Source: Oscillospiraceae bacterium (GTDB taxonomy: Bacteria; Bacillota; Clostridia; Oscillospirales; Oscillospiraceae). Taken from it: a stretch of 38,934 bases of DNA. Positions 8,081 through 16,843 of the stretch are shown here, piece after piece (the first letter of the stretch is position 1; each line of letters begins with the position of its first letter). The stretch lies in contig JAFVZT010000015.1 of NCBI GenBank assembly GCA_017508045.1, positions 1 to 38,934 on the forward strand, in the 5' to 3' direction. The position numbers and the translations under genes are program-made. Below the pieces are notes generated by a model that was not told the DNA's origin, did no database searches, and was given only the letters and a program-made list of their open reading frames with translations.

Positions 8081-9829
8081 TAAAGCGCAGATAACAACAC
8101 CCACAGCGGTCGGCAGCGCAAATGCCGCCGCTGTATTTTTTATGGAGTGGGTCTCCCGATAAACGGTCATTAAGGTTGTAGCGCAGGGCCAGTGGAACAA
8201 GGTAAACACCATTGTACACACCGCCATTTTCCATGTAAACCAATTCTGCAAAAGCTGTTGGCCCAAACCGGAGGTCCCCTGCAGACTGGTTCGGGTGATC
8301 GCCATTAAAATCACCGGTATCAGCAGCTCGTTTGCCGGTAAGGAAAAAACAAAGGCAAGCAAAATAATCCCGTTCATGCCCAAAAGCAGTCCCGCCGGGT
8401 CTAATAAAGCCGCTAACTTATCCAGAGCGGAGGTATTTGTAAAAATCCATAAAAGCATGCCCGCCGGAGCTGCCACATATAAGGCTCTTAGTGCCACAAA
8501 AAGGCTTCTGTCCAGCAAAGAGCGTACCAGTATCTGCCCAAGCCGGGGGCGGCGGAAGGGCGGCAATTCCATAATGAAGGTGCTGTCCTGACCCCGTAAA
8601 ACGGTTTTGTTCAGAAAAGCTGTAATTGCCATCGCTCCCACTACCCCCAAAGCCACGCATAGAGCCACCACCAACGCAGTACCGGCATCCGGAAAGAATA
8701 AACCGCCCAGCAAAATCAGGGCAGGAAATCTTCCGTTGCAGGGCACCATGGCATTGGTAAGGATGGCGCTCAAGCGTTCCCGTGGGGAACGGATAATTCG
8801 GCAGCCCATGACACCGACAGCATTGCACCCCAAACCCATACACAAGGTCAATGCCTGTTTGCCGCAGCCGCCGCAGCGGGCCATGGCAGGGTCTAAAAGA
8901 AATGCCATTCTGGGCAAATAGCCGATATCCTCCAGAATTGTAAACAAAGGAAAAAAAATTGCCATAGGCGGCAGCATAACACAAATTACCCGGGCGCAGG
9001 TGGCATAAATTCCGTCAACAAGTACCCCACTTAACCACCAGGGCAATCCGGAAAGTGCATTGGTAAGAAGCGCATATAGGGCATCTGCCCCTCTCTCCAA
9101 CAGCATAGAGGGGTAATTTGCACCCCAAACCGTGAGCCACACAATCCCCAATAAAATCAGAAACAAAAAGGGAACGCCAAACCGTCGGCTTACCAATAAG
9201 CGATCGATTTTCCGCTGAAAATTCCAGCCGTCCTGCCCATCCCGGCTTACACAGGCTCTGGCAATTCGTTCTGCCTCCTCTATGGGATCTGAAGCGGTGG
9301 GGGTTCTTAACTTTTGCTCTTGTCCTGCCGTTTTTTGAATTGCCTGCAAAAGTGTTTCCAGTCCTGTCCTCTGCCCCGCTGCCGTTAATACAACCGGTGC
9401 GTCCAGGCAGCGGGACAATCGCTTTGCATTTACGGATAGTCCGTGGCGATTGGCTTCATCCATTAAATTTACGCACACAACAACGCATTTGCAGCATTGT
9501 AATATCTGCAAAGCAAGAATCAAACTGCGCTCTAAACAGCTTCCGTCGCAGACCACCACCGTGCAATCTGCTCTGTCTGCCCGGATATACTCCCCGGCAA
9601 TCTGCTCATCGGCAGAGCTTCCCTTCAGGGAGTATGTACCCGGTAAATCAATAAAGGTGTATTCTATGTTCTGTCTGCGCAGTTGCCCTTGGGCAACCCC
9701 CACCGTTTTCCCCGGCCAGTTTCCCGTATGCTGATGCAGACCGGTAAGGGTATTAAACAAAGTGCTTTTTCCCACATTGGGATTGCCTGCCAAGGCAACC
9801 GTTATCTTTTGTTCCCCGGAACTTTCCAT
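8063..9829 (-). CDS. feoB: Ferrous iron transporter FeoB
   Basis: 588 residues. The start ATG shares one base with the feoA stop (TGATG), so the genes are translationally coupled. The longer frame runs through feoA and is rejected. The N-terminal G domain has GNPNVGKST (G1), IDLPGTYSL (G3) and NLMDEA (G4). It is followed by Gate/FeoB_C membrane segments with the conserved PCNGRFPALI stretch. The family imports Fe(II) across the cytoplasmic membrane. It is shorter than E. coli FeoB (773), as is common in Clostridia. It fits the iron demand of the many Fe-S proteins nearby. Confidence 0.96.
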   Translation of the reverse strand: MESSGEQKITVALAGNPNVGKSTLFNTLTGLHQHTGNWPGKTVGVAQGQLRRQNIEYTFIDLPGTYSLKGSSADEQIAGEYIRADRADCTVVVCDGSCLERSLILALQILQCCKCVVVCVNLMDEANRHGLSVNAKRLSRCLDAPVVLTAAGQRTGLETLLQAIQKTAGQEQKLRTPTASDPIEEAERIARACVSRDGQDGWNFQRKIDRLLVSRRFGVPFLFLILLGIVWLTVWGANYPSMLLERGADALYALLTNALSGLPWWLSGVLVDGIYATCARVICVMLPPMAIFFPLFTILEDIGYLPRMAFLLDPAMARCGGCGKQALTLCMGLGCNAVGVMGCRIIRSPRERLSAILTNAMVPCNGRFPALILLGGLFFPDAGTALVVALCVALGVVGAMAITAFLNKTVLRGQDSTFIMELPPFRRPRLGQILVRSLLDRSLFVALRALYVAAPAGMLLWIFTNTSALDKLAALLDPAGLLLGMNGIILLAFVFSLPANELLIPVILMAITRTSLQGTSGLGQQLLQNWFTWKMAVCTMVFTLFHWPCATTLMTVYRETHSIKNTAAAFALPTAVGVVICALLNLLL

Positions 9830-10056
9830 CAGCAACGAACCTTTATATGCTTCATATCCCGGGTGCGAAGCGCCAAAACTGTACCCCGAAATTCCAATGC
9901 CGTTACACTGCCTCCCGGCGTCCGGTATCGACAGCAAACCTGTGTTCCCGGTACAAGGCCAAATTCTGCCATACGCTTACAAAGTGTTTGATGGGTATTG
10001 ATACCGGTAACAATCCCTTTTTGTCCAAGACACAGGGTATCCAGACTTTTTTCCAT
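9829..10056 (-). CDS. feoA: FeoA family protein
   Basis: 75 residues. The ATG at 10056 follows AAGGAGGG. SH3-like FeoA fold: LCLGQKGIVTGI, LCKRMAEFGLVPGTQV, and a C-terminal GTVLALRTRDMKHIKV. FeoA is a small cytoplasmic accessory of FeoB. Overlap with feoB by one base confirms the pair. No Fur box was identified with confidence upstream. Confidence 0.95.
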   Translation of the reverse strand: MEKSLDTLCLGQKGIVTGINTHQTLCKRMAEFGLVPGTQVCCRYRTPGGSVTALEFRGTVLALRTRDMKHIKVRC

Positions 10057-10184
10057 TTCCAGACCCTCCTTACACCACAATTGTCTATCCCATCATATCC
10101 CGAAAGTGCTGTTTTTGTGTCACGGAAAAAGCGCTTTTCTTTGGGAGAATTTTGTGATAATATAAAGAAAAAAGGAGGCGTGCC

Positions 10185-10805
10185 ATGAAACAAAAGGTAA
10201 AGGCAATTATTGAAATATTAAAGCGCCAATACCCCCAGGCCTTGTGCGCTTTGCAATATGAGAAGGATTACGAGCTGATGATTGCCGTGCGTCTGTCCGC
10301 CCAATGCACCGATGCCCGGGTAAATATGGTCACCCCGGCTCTGTTTGAAGCATATCCCACACTGGAAAGCCTTGCCGAAGCAAACATCTCCGATATAGAG
10401 CGCTACATTCACTCCTGCGGTTTTTACCGGCAAAAGGCAAAGGATATCGTCCTTGCCTGTCAAATGCTTTTACAGCGCTTTGGCGGTAAGGTTCCCGGCA
10501 CAATGGAAGAGCTGCTGTCCTTACCGGGGGTAGGCAGGAAAACTGCCAATTTGCTGTTGGGAGATATTTTCAAAAAGCCCGGCAGCGTCGTGTGCGATAC
10601 CCACTGTATCCGCATCTGCGGCAGATTGGGGTTGTCGGAGGGAAAAGATCCGGAAAAGGTGGAAAAGCAGCTGCGCTCTATTTTGCCGCCGGAGGAAAGC
10701 TCCGACTTTTGCCACCGGATTGTACTGTTCGGTCGGGATACCTGTATTGCCCGAAATCCCAAGTGCAGCGAGTGCCCCTTGTCTGCTTTGTGCAAGGAAG
10801 TTTAA
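10185..10805 (+). CDS. nth: Endonuclease III
   Basis: 206 residues with AAAGGAGG before the ATG. Helix-hairpin-helix LLSLPGVGRKTANLLLG carries the catalytic Lys (RKT), and VCDTHCIRI carries the catalytic Asp. The C-terminal 4Fe-4S loop has the exact spacing C-x6-C-x2-C-x5-C (CIARNPKCSECPLSALC). It is a DNA glycosylase/AP lyase that removes oxidised pyrimidines in base excision repair. It is divergent from feoA and followed by a hairpin shared with the next gene. Confidence 0.96.
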   Translation: MKQKVKAIIEILKRQYPQALCALQYEKDYELMIAVRLSAQCTDARVNMVTPALFEAYPTLESLAEANISDIERYIHSCGFYRQKAKDIVLACQMLLQRFGGKVPGTMEELLSLPGVGRKTANLLLGDIFKKPGSVVCDTHCIRICGRLGLSEGKDPEKVEKQLRSILPPEESSDFCHRIVLFGRDTCIARNPKCSECPLSALCKEV

Positions 10806-10812
10806 CGCATAT

Positions 10813-10858
10813 ACCCCTCCTCGTCACCATAAAATGGGGACAAGGAGGGGATTTTTTT
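10813..10858 (+). promoter_or_regulatory. nth terminator whose 3' arm is the next gene's ribosome site
   Basis: CCCCTCCT (10813-10820) pairs with AGGAGGGG (10843-10850) and is followed by seven T. The same AAGGAGG is the ribosome site for the TTG start at 10857. The stem therefore both ends nth transcription and, in read-through RNA, hides the downstream Shine-Dalgarno. Confidence 0.7.
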
Positions 10859-12353
10859 GTCCAAAAAGCTTCCAATATTTTACAGTGCCCTTATGCTGAC
10901 CGGAGTTAATCTGCTCCTGAGATTGGTTTCCACCTCCTTTCAGGTATACATATCCGGACAAATCGGAGCTGCAGGCGTTGGGCTTTTGCAGCTGGTACTG
11001 TCTGTAGGCAGTCTCGCTATGACTGCCGGAATTGCCGGGATTCGCACCACTACTATGTATCTGACTGCTGAAGAGCTGGGACATAAGCGTCCGCAAAGCA
11101 TCAACTGGGTATTGTCCAGTTGCTTTTTATACAGTATCCTCTGCAGCGGTGCTGTGGCTGCTTTGCTATACTCTTTTGCGCCTTTTTTAGCTGAAAGCTG
11201 GATTGGCGATGTGCGTACTGTAGAAGCAGTCCGCCTGTATGCCTGCTTTCTGCCGGTGACCTGCTTAACCGGCGTTATGACAGGCTATTTTACTGCCGCC
11301 AACCGGATCGGAACTTTGGCGGCGGTAGAGGTTGCCGAGCAGGGAGTTTCCATGGTAATTACCATGTCTTTTTTGCATTTCTGGGCGAAAAGCGACCCGG
11401 CAAGAGCCTGCCAGAGTATCATTTTCGGCAGTGGGATCAGCAGCTGTTTAGCCCTATGCTGTTTGGTAGTCCTGCGCCTTCGAGAAAACCAAAAAGTAAC
11501 TGCCAAAATATCCGTTAGACGCCGCCTTATCAACACCGCCGTTCCTCTTGCTCTGGCGGACAATCTTAAGGCAGGGATTTCCACAACGGAAAACCTTATG
11601 GTCCCCAAACGCCTGGCACTGTTTCCCGGTGTAGGAAATCCCCTTGCTGCCTTTGGTATGGTATGCGGTATGGTTTTCCCAATTTTAATGTTTCCGGCAG
11701 CAATTCTGTTCGGTCTTGCGGAGCTTTTGATACCGGAGCTTGCGCGGTGCGCCGCCGCCAACAGCCACAGGCGCATACGGTACTTGGTCAAACGCAGTCT
11801 TAGAGTTTCCATGCTATATGGCTGCTTATTTTGCGGATTGGAATTGCTGCTGTCCCGGGAACTGTGTCAGGCGCTTTACGGAAGCAGCGAGGCCGGAACT
11901 TATTTATGGCTTTATGCCATGCTAATTCCCATGCTCTACTGTGATGCCATCACCGATGCCATGACCAAGGGGCTGGGACAGCAAAAGGCCTGCGTCCGCT
12001 ACAATATTATTACATCGGCTATGGATGTGGTCTTTCTGTACTTGCTGCTTCCAAAATACGGGATGATTGGCTACTTTTTCAGTTTTCTCGTAACGCATCT
12101 TATCAATTTTATACTCAGCCTGCGCAGACTCTTGAAAATTACCGGAAAGCTTATTGCGCCCGCCCTACCCATATTTACCGCCATTTCCACCGCCTGTGCA
12201 ATCTTCCTTGCAAGCCATATTTATCAGCCGGCGTTACGGGCATGCGCCTTTGTTGTCATTTTTACATGCCTTTTGTTTTTACTCCGGGTGTTGGATAAAG
12301 AAGATATTGCGTGGATTAAAGGCTTAATTCTTAAAAATCAAAGGAGCAATTGA
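10857..12353 (+). CDS. SpoVB-like MOP/MATE-type lipid flippase
   Basis: 498 residues starting at TTG with AAGGAGGGG 8 bases upstream. About 12-14 hydrophobic segments run throughout. The N-terminus (LMLTGVNLLLRLVSTSFQV, GAAGVGLLQL) matches the stage V sporulation protein B/polysaccharide flippase family. SpoVB-type proteins move lipid-linked peptidoglycan or polysaccharide precursors across the membrane. No sporulation or peptidoglycan genes are adjacent, so the cargo is unknown. The ribosome site lies in the hairpin after nth. Confidence 0.85.
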   Translation: MSKKLPIFYSALMLTGVNLLLRLVSTSFQVYISGQIGAAGVGLLQLVLSVGSLAMTAGIAGIRTTTMYLTAEELGHKRPQSINWVLSSCFLYSILCSGAVAALLYSFAPFLAESWIGDVRTVEAVRLYACFLPVTCLTGVMTGYFTAANRIGTLAAVEVAEQGVSMVITMSFLHFWAKSDPARACQSIIFGSGISSCLALCCLVVLRLRENQKVTAKISVRRRLINTAVPLALADNLKAGISTTENLMVPKRLALFPGVGNPLAAFGMVCGMVFPILMFPAAILFGLAELLIPELARCAAANSHRRIRYLVKRSLRVSMLYGCLFCGLELLLSRELCQALYGSSEAGTYLWLYAMLIPMLYCDAITDAMTKGLGQQKACVRYNIITSAMDVVFLYLLLPKYGMIGYFFSFLVTHLINFILSLRRLLKITGKLIAPALPIFTAISTACAIFLASHIYQPALRACAFVVIFTCLLFLLRVLDKEDIAWIKGLILKNQRSN

Positions 12354-12378
12354 TACCATGCGCTTTCTGTGTTATAAT
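12350..12378 (+). promoter_or_regulatory. Near-consensus promoter of the pseudouridine synthase
   Basis: TTGATA (12350-12355), 17-base spacer, TATAAT (12373-12378). It lies across the end of the flippase gene and overlaps the alternative upstream start at 12358, so the synthase starts at 12400. Confidence 0.8.
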
Positions 12379-12399
12379 GGGTACAAAGGATGTGAAAAG

Positions 12400-12993
12400 A
12401 TGGAGCTTTTATTTACCGACAAGGATATTGTTGCGTGCATTAAGCCTGTGGGACTGGATTCGGAAACGGAAATGCCCAATCGGCTGAAAGAACAATTGCC
12501 GGGTGAAATCTTTACGGTACATCGTCTGGATAAAAATGTAGGCGGTGTTATGATTTTTGCCCGAAATAAAGCCTCTGCCGCCTCTCTGTCTGTATTGATC
12601 CAACAAGGACAGATGATTAAAGAGTATGTAGCCCTGACACATGGCTGCGTGCCCCAGTCCGGGGATTGGGAGGATTTGCTTTTTAAAGACAGTCGCAGAA
12701 ATAAGGTTTTTGTTGTCGATAAACAGCGCGCCGGTGTGAAGGCCGCCCGGTTGGAATTTACCCGACTTGAAGTAACAGAAGATACCTCACTTGTCCGCAT
12801 CCGTCTGCACACCGGACGAAGCCATCAAATACGGGTGCAATTTGCCTCCCGGGGATTTCCTTTGGTGGGCGACCATAAATACGGAGCGCGGGATGCCTGC
12901 GCTGCTCCCATGCTGTATTCCTGCTGTATCACATTTCCGTATAAGGGCGTAACGCAAAAATTTGAACACTATCCCCAATGGCTGCAACCGTAA
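12400..12993 (+). CDS. RluA-family RNA pseudouridine synthase
   Basis: 197 residues. The start at 12400 is chosen because the promoter's -10 lies at 12373-12378 and AAAGGA precedes the ATG. Catalytic motif VHRLDKNVGG (Asp in RLD) replaces the usual RLDxxTSG with VGG. TGRSHQIRVQFA and the final PLVGDHKYG block are intact. There is no S4 domain. Short RluA members modify uridines in rRNA or tRNA. The target cannot be told from sequence. Confidence 0.9.
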   Translation: MELLFTDKDIVACIKPVGLDSETEMPNRLKEQLPGEIFTVHRLDKNVGGVMIFARNKASAASLSVLIQQGQMIKEYVALTHGCVPQSGDWEDLLFKDSRRNKVFVVDKQRAGVKAARLEFTRLEVTEDTSLVRIRLHTGRSHQIRVQFASRGFPLVGDHKYGARDACAAPMLYSCCITFPYKGVTQKFEHYPQWLQP

Positions 12994-13056
12994 TTTTCTC
13001 CTGTTACAATTGGACTGTTGCACAATTCTGAAATCATACAAATGGAGAATAAAAAA

Positions 13057-13884
13057 ATGGAACTGGAGCAATTTGATTTAAAATTTAACTTTGGCTGCGC
13101 CTCCTGCGGCTATAAAAACAAACCCGAAAACGCACCCCTTGGCACGATCCCCGTCAGCCGTGTCATTGACAAATTAGATGCGCTTTTTTCCCGCAATGAT
13201 ATGACCGAAGCCGGTAAGCTTTTGGATTATTGGCGTAGGGAGGCCGTATCTCTCCGGGACAAGCGGGGTGAACTAACCATTGTCAGCGAGCAAATGGGAT
13301 ATTTCCGCAAAACCGGAGAAGAAGAAAAAGCCATGGAATCCGTTAGCCGGGGACTGGAACTGATTGAAATGCTGAATGCTGCCGATTCCGTTCCCTCCGC
13401 CACCATATTTTTAAATGCGGCTACCACCCTCAAAGCCTTTGGAAAGGCAGAAAAGGCCTTGCCGCTTTATGCAAAGACCCAGCAAATTTATACCGACAAT
13501 CTGGAAGAAAACGATCTGCTGTTTGCCGGGTTTTACAATAATTACGGTCTTGCCTTAGTTGATTTAAATCGGTATGAGGAGGCAGAAACCGCCTACCGGA
13601 AAGCATTGGAAATTGTACTCAATGACCCGAAGGGCCGGTTGGACGGGGCTGTTACCTATTTAAATATGGCCCATCTATATGAGGTGTGGGATGATAAAAC
13701 CGCCGCCGATATTAAGCTTTGCCTGAAAAACGCCAAGGAAATATTGGAGGATGAAAGCATCCCAAGAAACGGCTATTATGCCTTTGTACTTTCCAAGTGC
13801 GCCCCCACATACCGTCATTTCGGCAAAATAGATGCAGCAGAAAATATGGAACATTTGTCAGAGGAAATATATGAACGGAATTGA
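13057..13884 (+). CDS. TPR-repeat protein paired with DUF4037 gene
   Basis: 275 residues. The ATG at 13057 has GGAG 9 bases upstream. Earlier in-frame ATG/TTG lack sites. The N-terminus carries a CxxC (FGCASCGYKN). From about 35 to 270 it is helical with TPR units, such as FLNAATTLKAFGKAEKALPLY, FYNNYGLALVDLNRYEEAETAYRKA and TYLNMAHLYEVWDD (each at most one repeat). TPRs usually bind protein partners. The last 14 bases overlap the DUF4037 gene, so the two are co-translated and the likely partner is that protein. The cellular role is unknown. Confidence 0.82.
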   Translation: MELEQFDLKFNFGCASCGYKNKPENAPLGTIPVSRVIDKLDALFSRNDMTEAGKLLDYWRREAVSLRDKRGELTIVSEQMGYFRKTGEEEKAMESVSRGLELIEMLNAADSVPSATIFLNAATTLKAFGKAEKALPLYAKTQQIYTDNLEENDLLFAGFYNNYGLALVDLNRYEEAETAYRKALEIVLNDPKGRLDGAVTYLNMAHLYEVWDDKTAADIKLCLKNAKEILEDESIPRNGYYAFVLSKCAPTYRHFGKIDAAENMEHLSEEIYERN

Positions 13885-14788
13885 ATTGGCTAAAAAATAT
13901 TATGAAGCCTACGGAATTGCCATGCTGGAGGAGCAGTTCGGTAATGTTTCAGACCGGATTGCCATAGGCCTGGTGGGAGAAGGCTCTGAGTGCCTGGGTT
14001 ACGACGATGCGTTTTCTCAGGATCACGATTTTGAACCAGGGTTTTGCCTGTGGATTACCGCCGCGGATGAGCGGAAATTTGGCTTCAAGCTGGAACGGGC
14101 ATATACAAAACTGCCGAAAACCTTTTTGGGCTATACCCGATCCCCTTTGTCGCCGGTTGGTGGCAATCGCCATGGTGTTCTGGTTATCGAAGATTTTTAC
14201 CGGAAATTTCTGGGAACGGAAGGCGTGCCGGAAACCTTTGCGCAATGGTTTTCCATTCCCTCTGCCACCTTGCGCGCTGCGGTAAGCGGACAGGTTTGGA
14301 AGGATGATTTGGGCGCTTTTTCTGCTGTCCGTGAAGCCTTGCAAAAAGGTTATCCCAGAGATGTGCAGTTAAAAAAACTGGCTGCCCACACCATTATGAT
14401 GAATCAGTCCGGTCAGTACAATTTGGAGCGTTGTCTTGCCAGGGGAGAAATCGGCGCTGCCCAGCTTTGCACCGCAGAATTTGTCCGCCACGCCATCTCC
14501 GCCGTATACCTTTTAAACAATGTATATGAGCCGTTTTACAAATGGGCTTACCGGGGCATGCGGGAGCTTCCCGTTTTGTCCGAATTGGAGGAGTTGCTCA
14601 CCGCCCTGCCTGTCGCTGATGATAAACCTGCTCTTGTAGAACAGATTGCCGTTGCCTTTGCCAGAGAATTTTGCAATCAGGGTATTTCCGACTCTCCAAG
14701 CAACGCCCTGTGTACCCACGCATATGCAATCACCAATAAAATTCAGGACGTACATATTCGCAATATGCACGTTATGGAAGGAATATAA
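13871..14788 (+). CDS. DUF4037 protein, nucleotidyltransferase-like
   Basis: 305 residues. The ATG at 13871 (AGAGGAAA upstream) lies inside the end of the TPR gene. The N-terminal block GLVGEGSECLGYDD followed by SQDHDFEPGFCLWI has the G-S...D-x-D layout of the nucleotidyltransferase (MNT-like) fold. The remainder is alpha-helical, as in kanamycin-nucleotidyltransferase relatives. DUF4037 is a known family of uncharacterised proteins. Enzyme activity is inferred. The pairing with a TPR partner recurs, to my knowledge, in Firmicutes. No toxin-like or antitoxin-like small gene is seen. A hairpin follows. Confidence 0.82.
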   Translation: MNGIELAKKYYEAYGIAMLEEQFGNVSDRIAIGLVGEGSECLGYDDAFSQDHDFEPGFCLWITAADERKFGFKLERAYTKLPKTFLGYTRSPLSPVGGNRHGVLVIEDFYRKFLGTEGVPETFAQWFSIPSATLRAAVSGQVWKDDLGAFSAVREALQKGYPRDVQLKKLAAHTIMMNQSGQYNLERCLARGEIGAAQLCTAEFVRHAISAVYLLNNVYEPFYKWAYRGMRELPVLSELEELLTALPVADDKPALVEQIAVAFAREFCNQGISDSPSNALCTHAYAITNKIQDVHIRNMHVMEGI

Positions 14789-14807
14789 ATTCTGCCGATC
14801 CACCACA

Positions 14808-14840
14808 AAGTACCCCCTGTCAAGCAGACAGGGGGTACTT
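14808..14840. terminator. Hairpin between convergent DUF4037 and nitroreductase genes
   Basis: AAGTACCCCCTGTC and GACAGGGGGTACTT form a perfect 14-bp stem with a 5-base loop. Neither side has a clean T-run, so it may end transcription in both directions only partly. Confidence 0.6.
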
Positions 14841-14869
14841 CATAATCTATAAACAAGCTTCTTATCAAT

Positions 14870-15397
14870 TTAAAACTGGCTGACAAGCTCCGTCAGTTCC
14901 TTGCGCATTTTGGGACGCAGGGGATCAGACTCTTTAGCATAACCAATGGCAATCACCAGGCGCACCGCACCGTCCAGATTGCATATGGTGCGAATCTTTT
15001 GGTCATCAAACCATCCAAGCATACAGCTCCCCAGGCCTTGATTGGTAGCTTCCAATATAATGTGGGCTGCCGCAATCCCGATATCCATAGAGCGATAGTC
15101 GTTGCCCATCGTCTTGGAACCGGCTGCCGCACGCTCACTGTAGGGCATTTCCGAAATAACCAGCATCACCGGTACATCGGCAGCAAAGGGGTTCTTGCCC
15201 ATAGTCATAGTTGTTTGCGCTACTTGCCTTGCCGTTTCTCCCCGGCAAACCGAAAAATGATACGGCTGAGCGTTGCAGGCAGACGGTGACAGACGGGCTG
15301 TGTTCAAAATTGCTGCTAGCTTTTCCTCCTCCACCCCTCGGGTGCTGTCAAAGCTTCTGCAGGATTGGCGCTGCTGTACTAGCTGGGTAAAATTCAT
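14870..15397 (-). CDS. Nitroreductase family FMN protein
   Basis: 175 residues. The ATG at 15397 follows AGGAAAGG. FMN-binding pattern at the N-terminus (RQSCRSFDSTRGV), then LSPSACNAQPYHF and, towards the C-terminus, NQGLGSCMLGWFD. Small nitroreductases use NAD(P)H to reduce nitro-aromatics, quinones or other electron acceptors. The physiological substrate is not evident. It is a single gene. Confidence 0.9.
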   Translation of the reverse strand: MNFTQLVQQRQSCRSFDSTRGVEEEKLAAILNTARLSPSACNAQPYHFSVCRGETARQVAQTTMTMGKNPFAADVPVMLVISEMPYSERAAAGSKTMGNDYRSMDIGIAAAHIILEATNQGLGSCMLGWFDDQKIRTICNLDGAVRLVIAIGYAKESDPLRPKMRKELTELVSQF

Positions 15398-15431
15398 ATT
15401 CCTTTCCTCCATACATTGTTTGTATTTTTCC

Positions 15432-15460
15432 TTGGCTTTTTGTCAGGCTTCTGATATGAT
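15432..15460 (+). promoter_or_regulatory. Promoter of sfsA
   Basis: TTGGCT (15432-15437), 17-base spacer, TATGAT (15455-15460), 24 bases before the ATG. Confidence 0.65.
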
Positions 15461-15484
15461 GTTAAATGGAAGGTGGTCAACCTT

Positions 15485-16162
15485 ATGGTATATGAAAATA
15501 TAGTAGCCGGCAGATTCCTTGCCCGCCCCAACCGGTTTATTGCCCACGTGGAAATTGATGGAACTATAGAAGTCTGTCACGTAAAAAATACGGGCAGGTG
15601 TCGGGAGCTTTTAGTTCCTGATGCGCAGGTTTGGTGCCAAAAAAGCAACAATCCCAACCGCAAAACAAAATACGATTTAATTTCTGTCTTAAAGGGCAAC
15701 CGGCTTATCAATATGGATTCCCAAGCCCCCAATGCTGCAGCAAAAATGTGGCTCGCTTCCGGCGGACTGGGAGAAATCCAAAACCTCAAAGCAGAATCTG
15801 TTTATGCAGACTCCCGCTTCGACTTTTCCTTTACAAAAGACGGCAAACTGTGCTTTTTGGAGGTAAAGGGCGTAACCCTGGAAGAAAACGGCATTTGCGC
15901 TTTTCCGGATGCGCCCACCCTGCGGGGTACAAAGCATCTGCAGGGTCTTACCCAAGCGGTCAAACAGGGGTATGGTGCCTATGCGCTGTTTGTTGTACAA
16001 ATGTCGGATGTAGACTATCTTCACCCCAATGATGCAACCGACCCGGTTTTTGGCACCGCTTTACGCCAAGCCGCCGCTGCAGGCGTACAGATACTGGCTA
16101 TGGACTGTCAGGTAACTCCCGAAAGTATGGTTATTAAAAATACTGTGGATGTACGGCTATAG
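15485..16162 (+). CDS. sfsA: SfsA, DNA/RNA nuclease-like protein
   Basis: 225 residues. The ATG at 15485 has GGAAGGTGG upstream. N-terminal OB-like part (GRFLARPNRFIAHVEIDG, HVKNTGRC) and a C-terminal PD-(D/E)xK-like nuclease core (DSRFDFSF and LEVKGVTLE with the E-x-K). SfsA was first named for sugar fermentation stimulation. Structural knowledge indicates a nucleic-acid-binding nuclease fold. The stop TAG is the second half of the palindrome CTATAG, whose other half is the stop of the convergent phosphatase gene (6-base overlap). Confidence 0.93.
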   Translation: MVYENIVAGRFLARPNRFIAHVEIDGTIEVCHVKNTGRCRELLVPDAQVWCQKSNNPNRKTKYDLISVLKGNRLINMDSQAPNAAAKMWLASGGLGEIQNLKAESVYADSRFDFSFTKDGKLCFLEVKGVTLEENGICAFPDAPTLRGTKHLQGLTQAVKQGYGAYALFVVQMSDVDYLHPNDATDPVFGTALRQAAAAGVQILAMDCQVTPESMVIKNTVDVRL

Positions 16163-16843
16163 TGTTTGCAAAAGGGCCTCCAATTGGGCTATGCTTTCAA
16201 TTTCATAATCGGGAATAATGTCCGGATTTGCATTTTTGTGGGTAGGATTAACCCAGCAGGTGGCAATTCCGGCATTTTTTCCGCCTAAAATATCCGAGGT
16301 CAGACTGTCTCCCACAATCATGGCGCAACCGGGGTCAAAGGCATCGATTTTTTCAAAACACCTTTGAAAATACTCCTTTGACGGCTTCGTTGCGCCCATT
16401 TCCTGTGAAATGAAAATATTTTGAAAATACGGCGCGATTTTCGCGCTTTCCAGCCGGGATTTTTGTACATAGGTGTTGCCGTTGCTGACAAGATACAGTA
16501 AGTACTTCTTAGAAAGCTGCTTCAGCGCTTCCTCCGCGCCGGGGAGAAAATAATGTCCCTGACCCAGATTTTTTGTATAGCAAACGGCACATTCACCGGA
16601 ATCAGCTTCCAAGCCAAGCTCTTTAAACAGTACATCAAATCGCCCGGTAAGCACCTGCTCCCGGGTGATTTCCCGACGCTCCAGCGCCTCCCAATGCAGC
16701 TTGTTAATATAGCTGTACCGGGTACAAACCTCCGGTGTAGGGTCAACTCCAAAAAAAGCCAGGGTCTTTCGGATGGCTACCTGCTCGGCCTTCCTAAAAT
16801 CCAAAATTGTATCATCCAAATCCAAAAACAAATATTTAACCAT
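16157..16843 (-). CDS. yjjG: HAD hydrolase, YjjG-like nucleotidase
   Basis: 228 residues. The ATG at 16843 follows AGGAGA and lies 8 bases inside the end of rsmA. HAD motif I FLDLDDTILDF (Asp8, Asp10), motif II LVSNGN, motif III TKPSKEYF with the Lys, motif IV VGDSLTSDI. The motif pattern and length match YjjG/YfnB. These remove phosphate from non-canonical pyrimidine nucleotides (house-cleaning). The precise substrate is inferred. It is translated with rsmA. Confidence 0.87.
   Translation of the reverse strand: MVKYLFLDLDDTILDFRKAEQVAIRKTLAFFGVDPTPEVCTRYSYINKLHWEALERREITREQVLTGRFDVLFKELGLEADSGECAVCYTKNLGQGHYFLPGAEEALKQLSKKYLLYLVSNGNTYVQKSRLESAKIAPYFQNIFISQEMGATKPSKEYFQRCFEKIDAFDPGCAMIVGDSLTSDILGGKNAGIATCWVNPTHKNANPDIIPDYEIESIAQLEALLQTL

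Noticed and set aside
14808-14840. CRISPR-like or repeat-array signal
   Set aside because: It is a single hairpin between convergent genes. No repeat-spacer array was found anywhere in the window.
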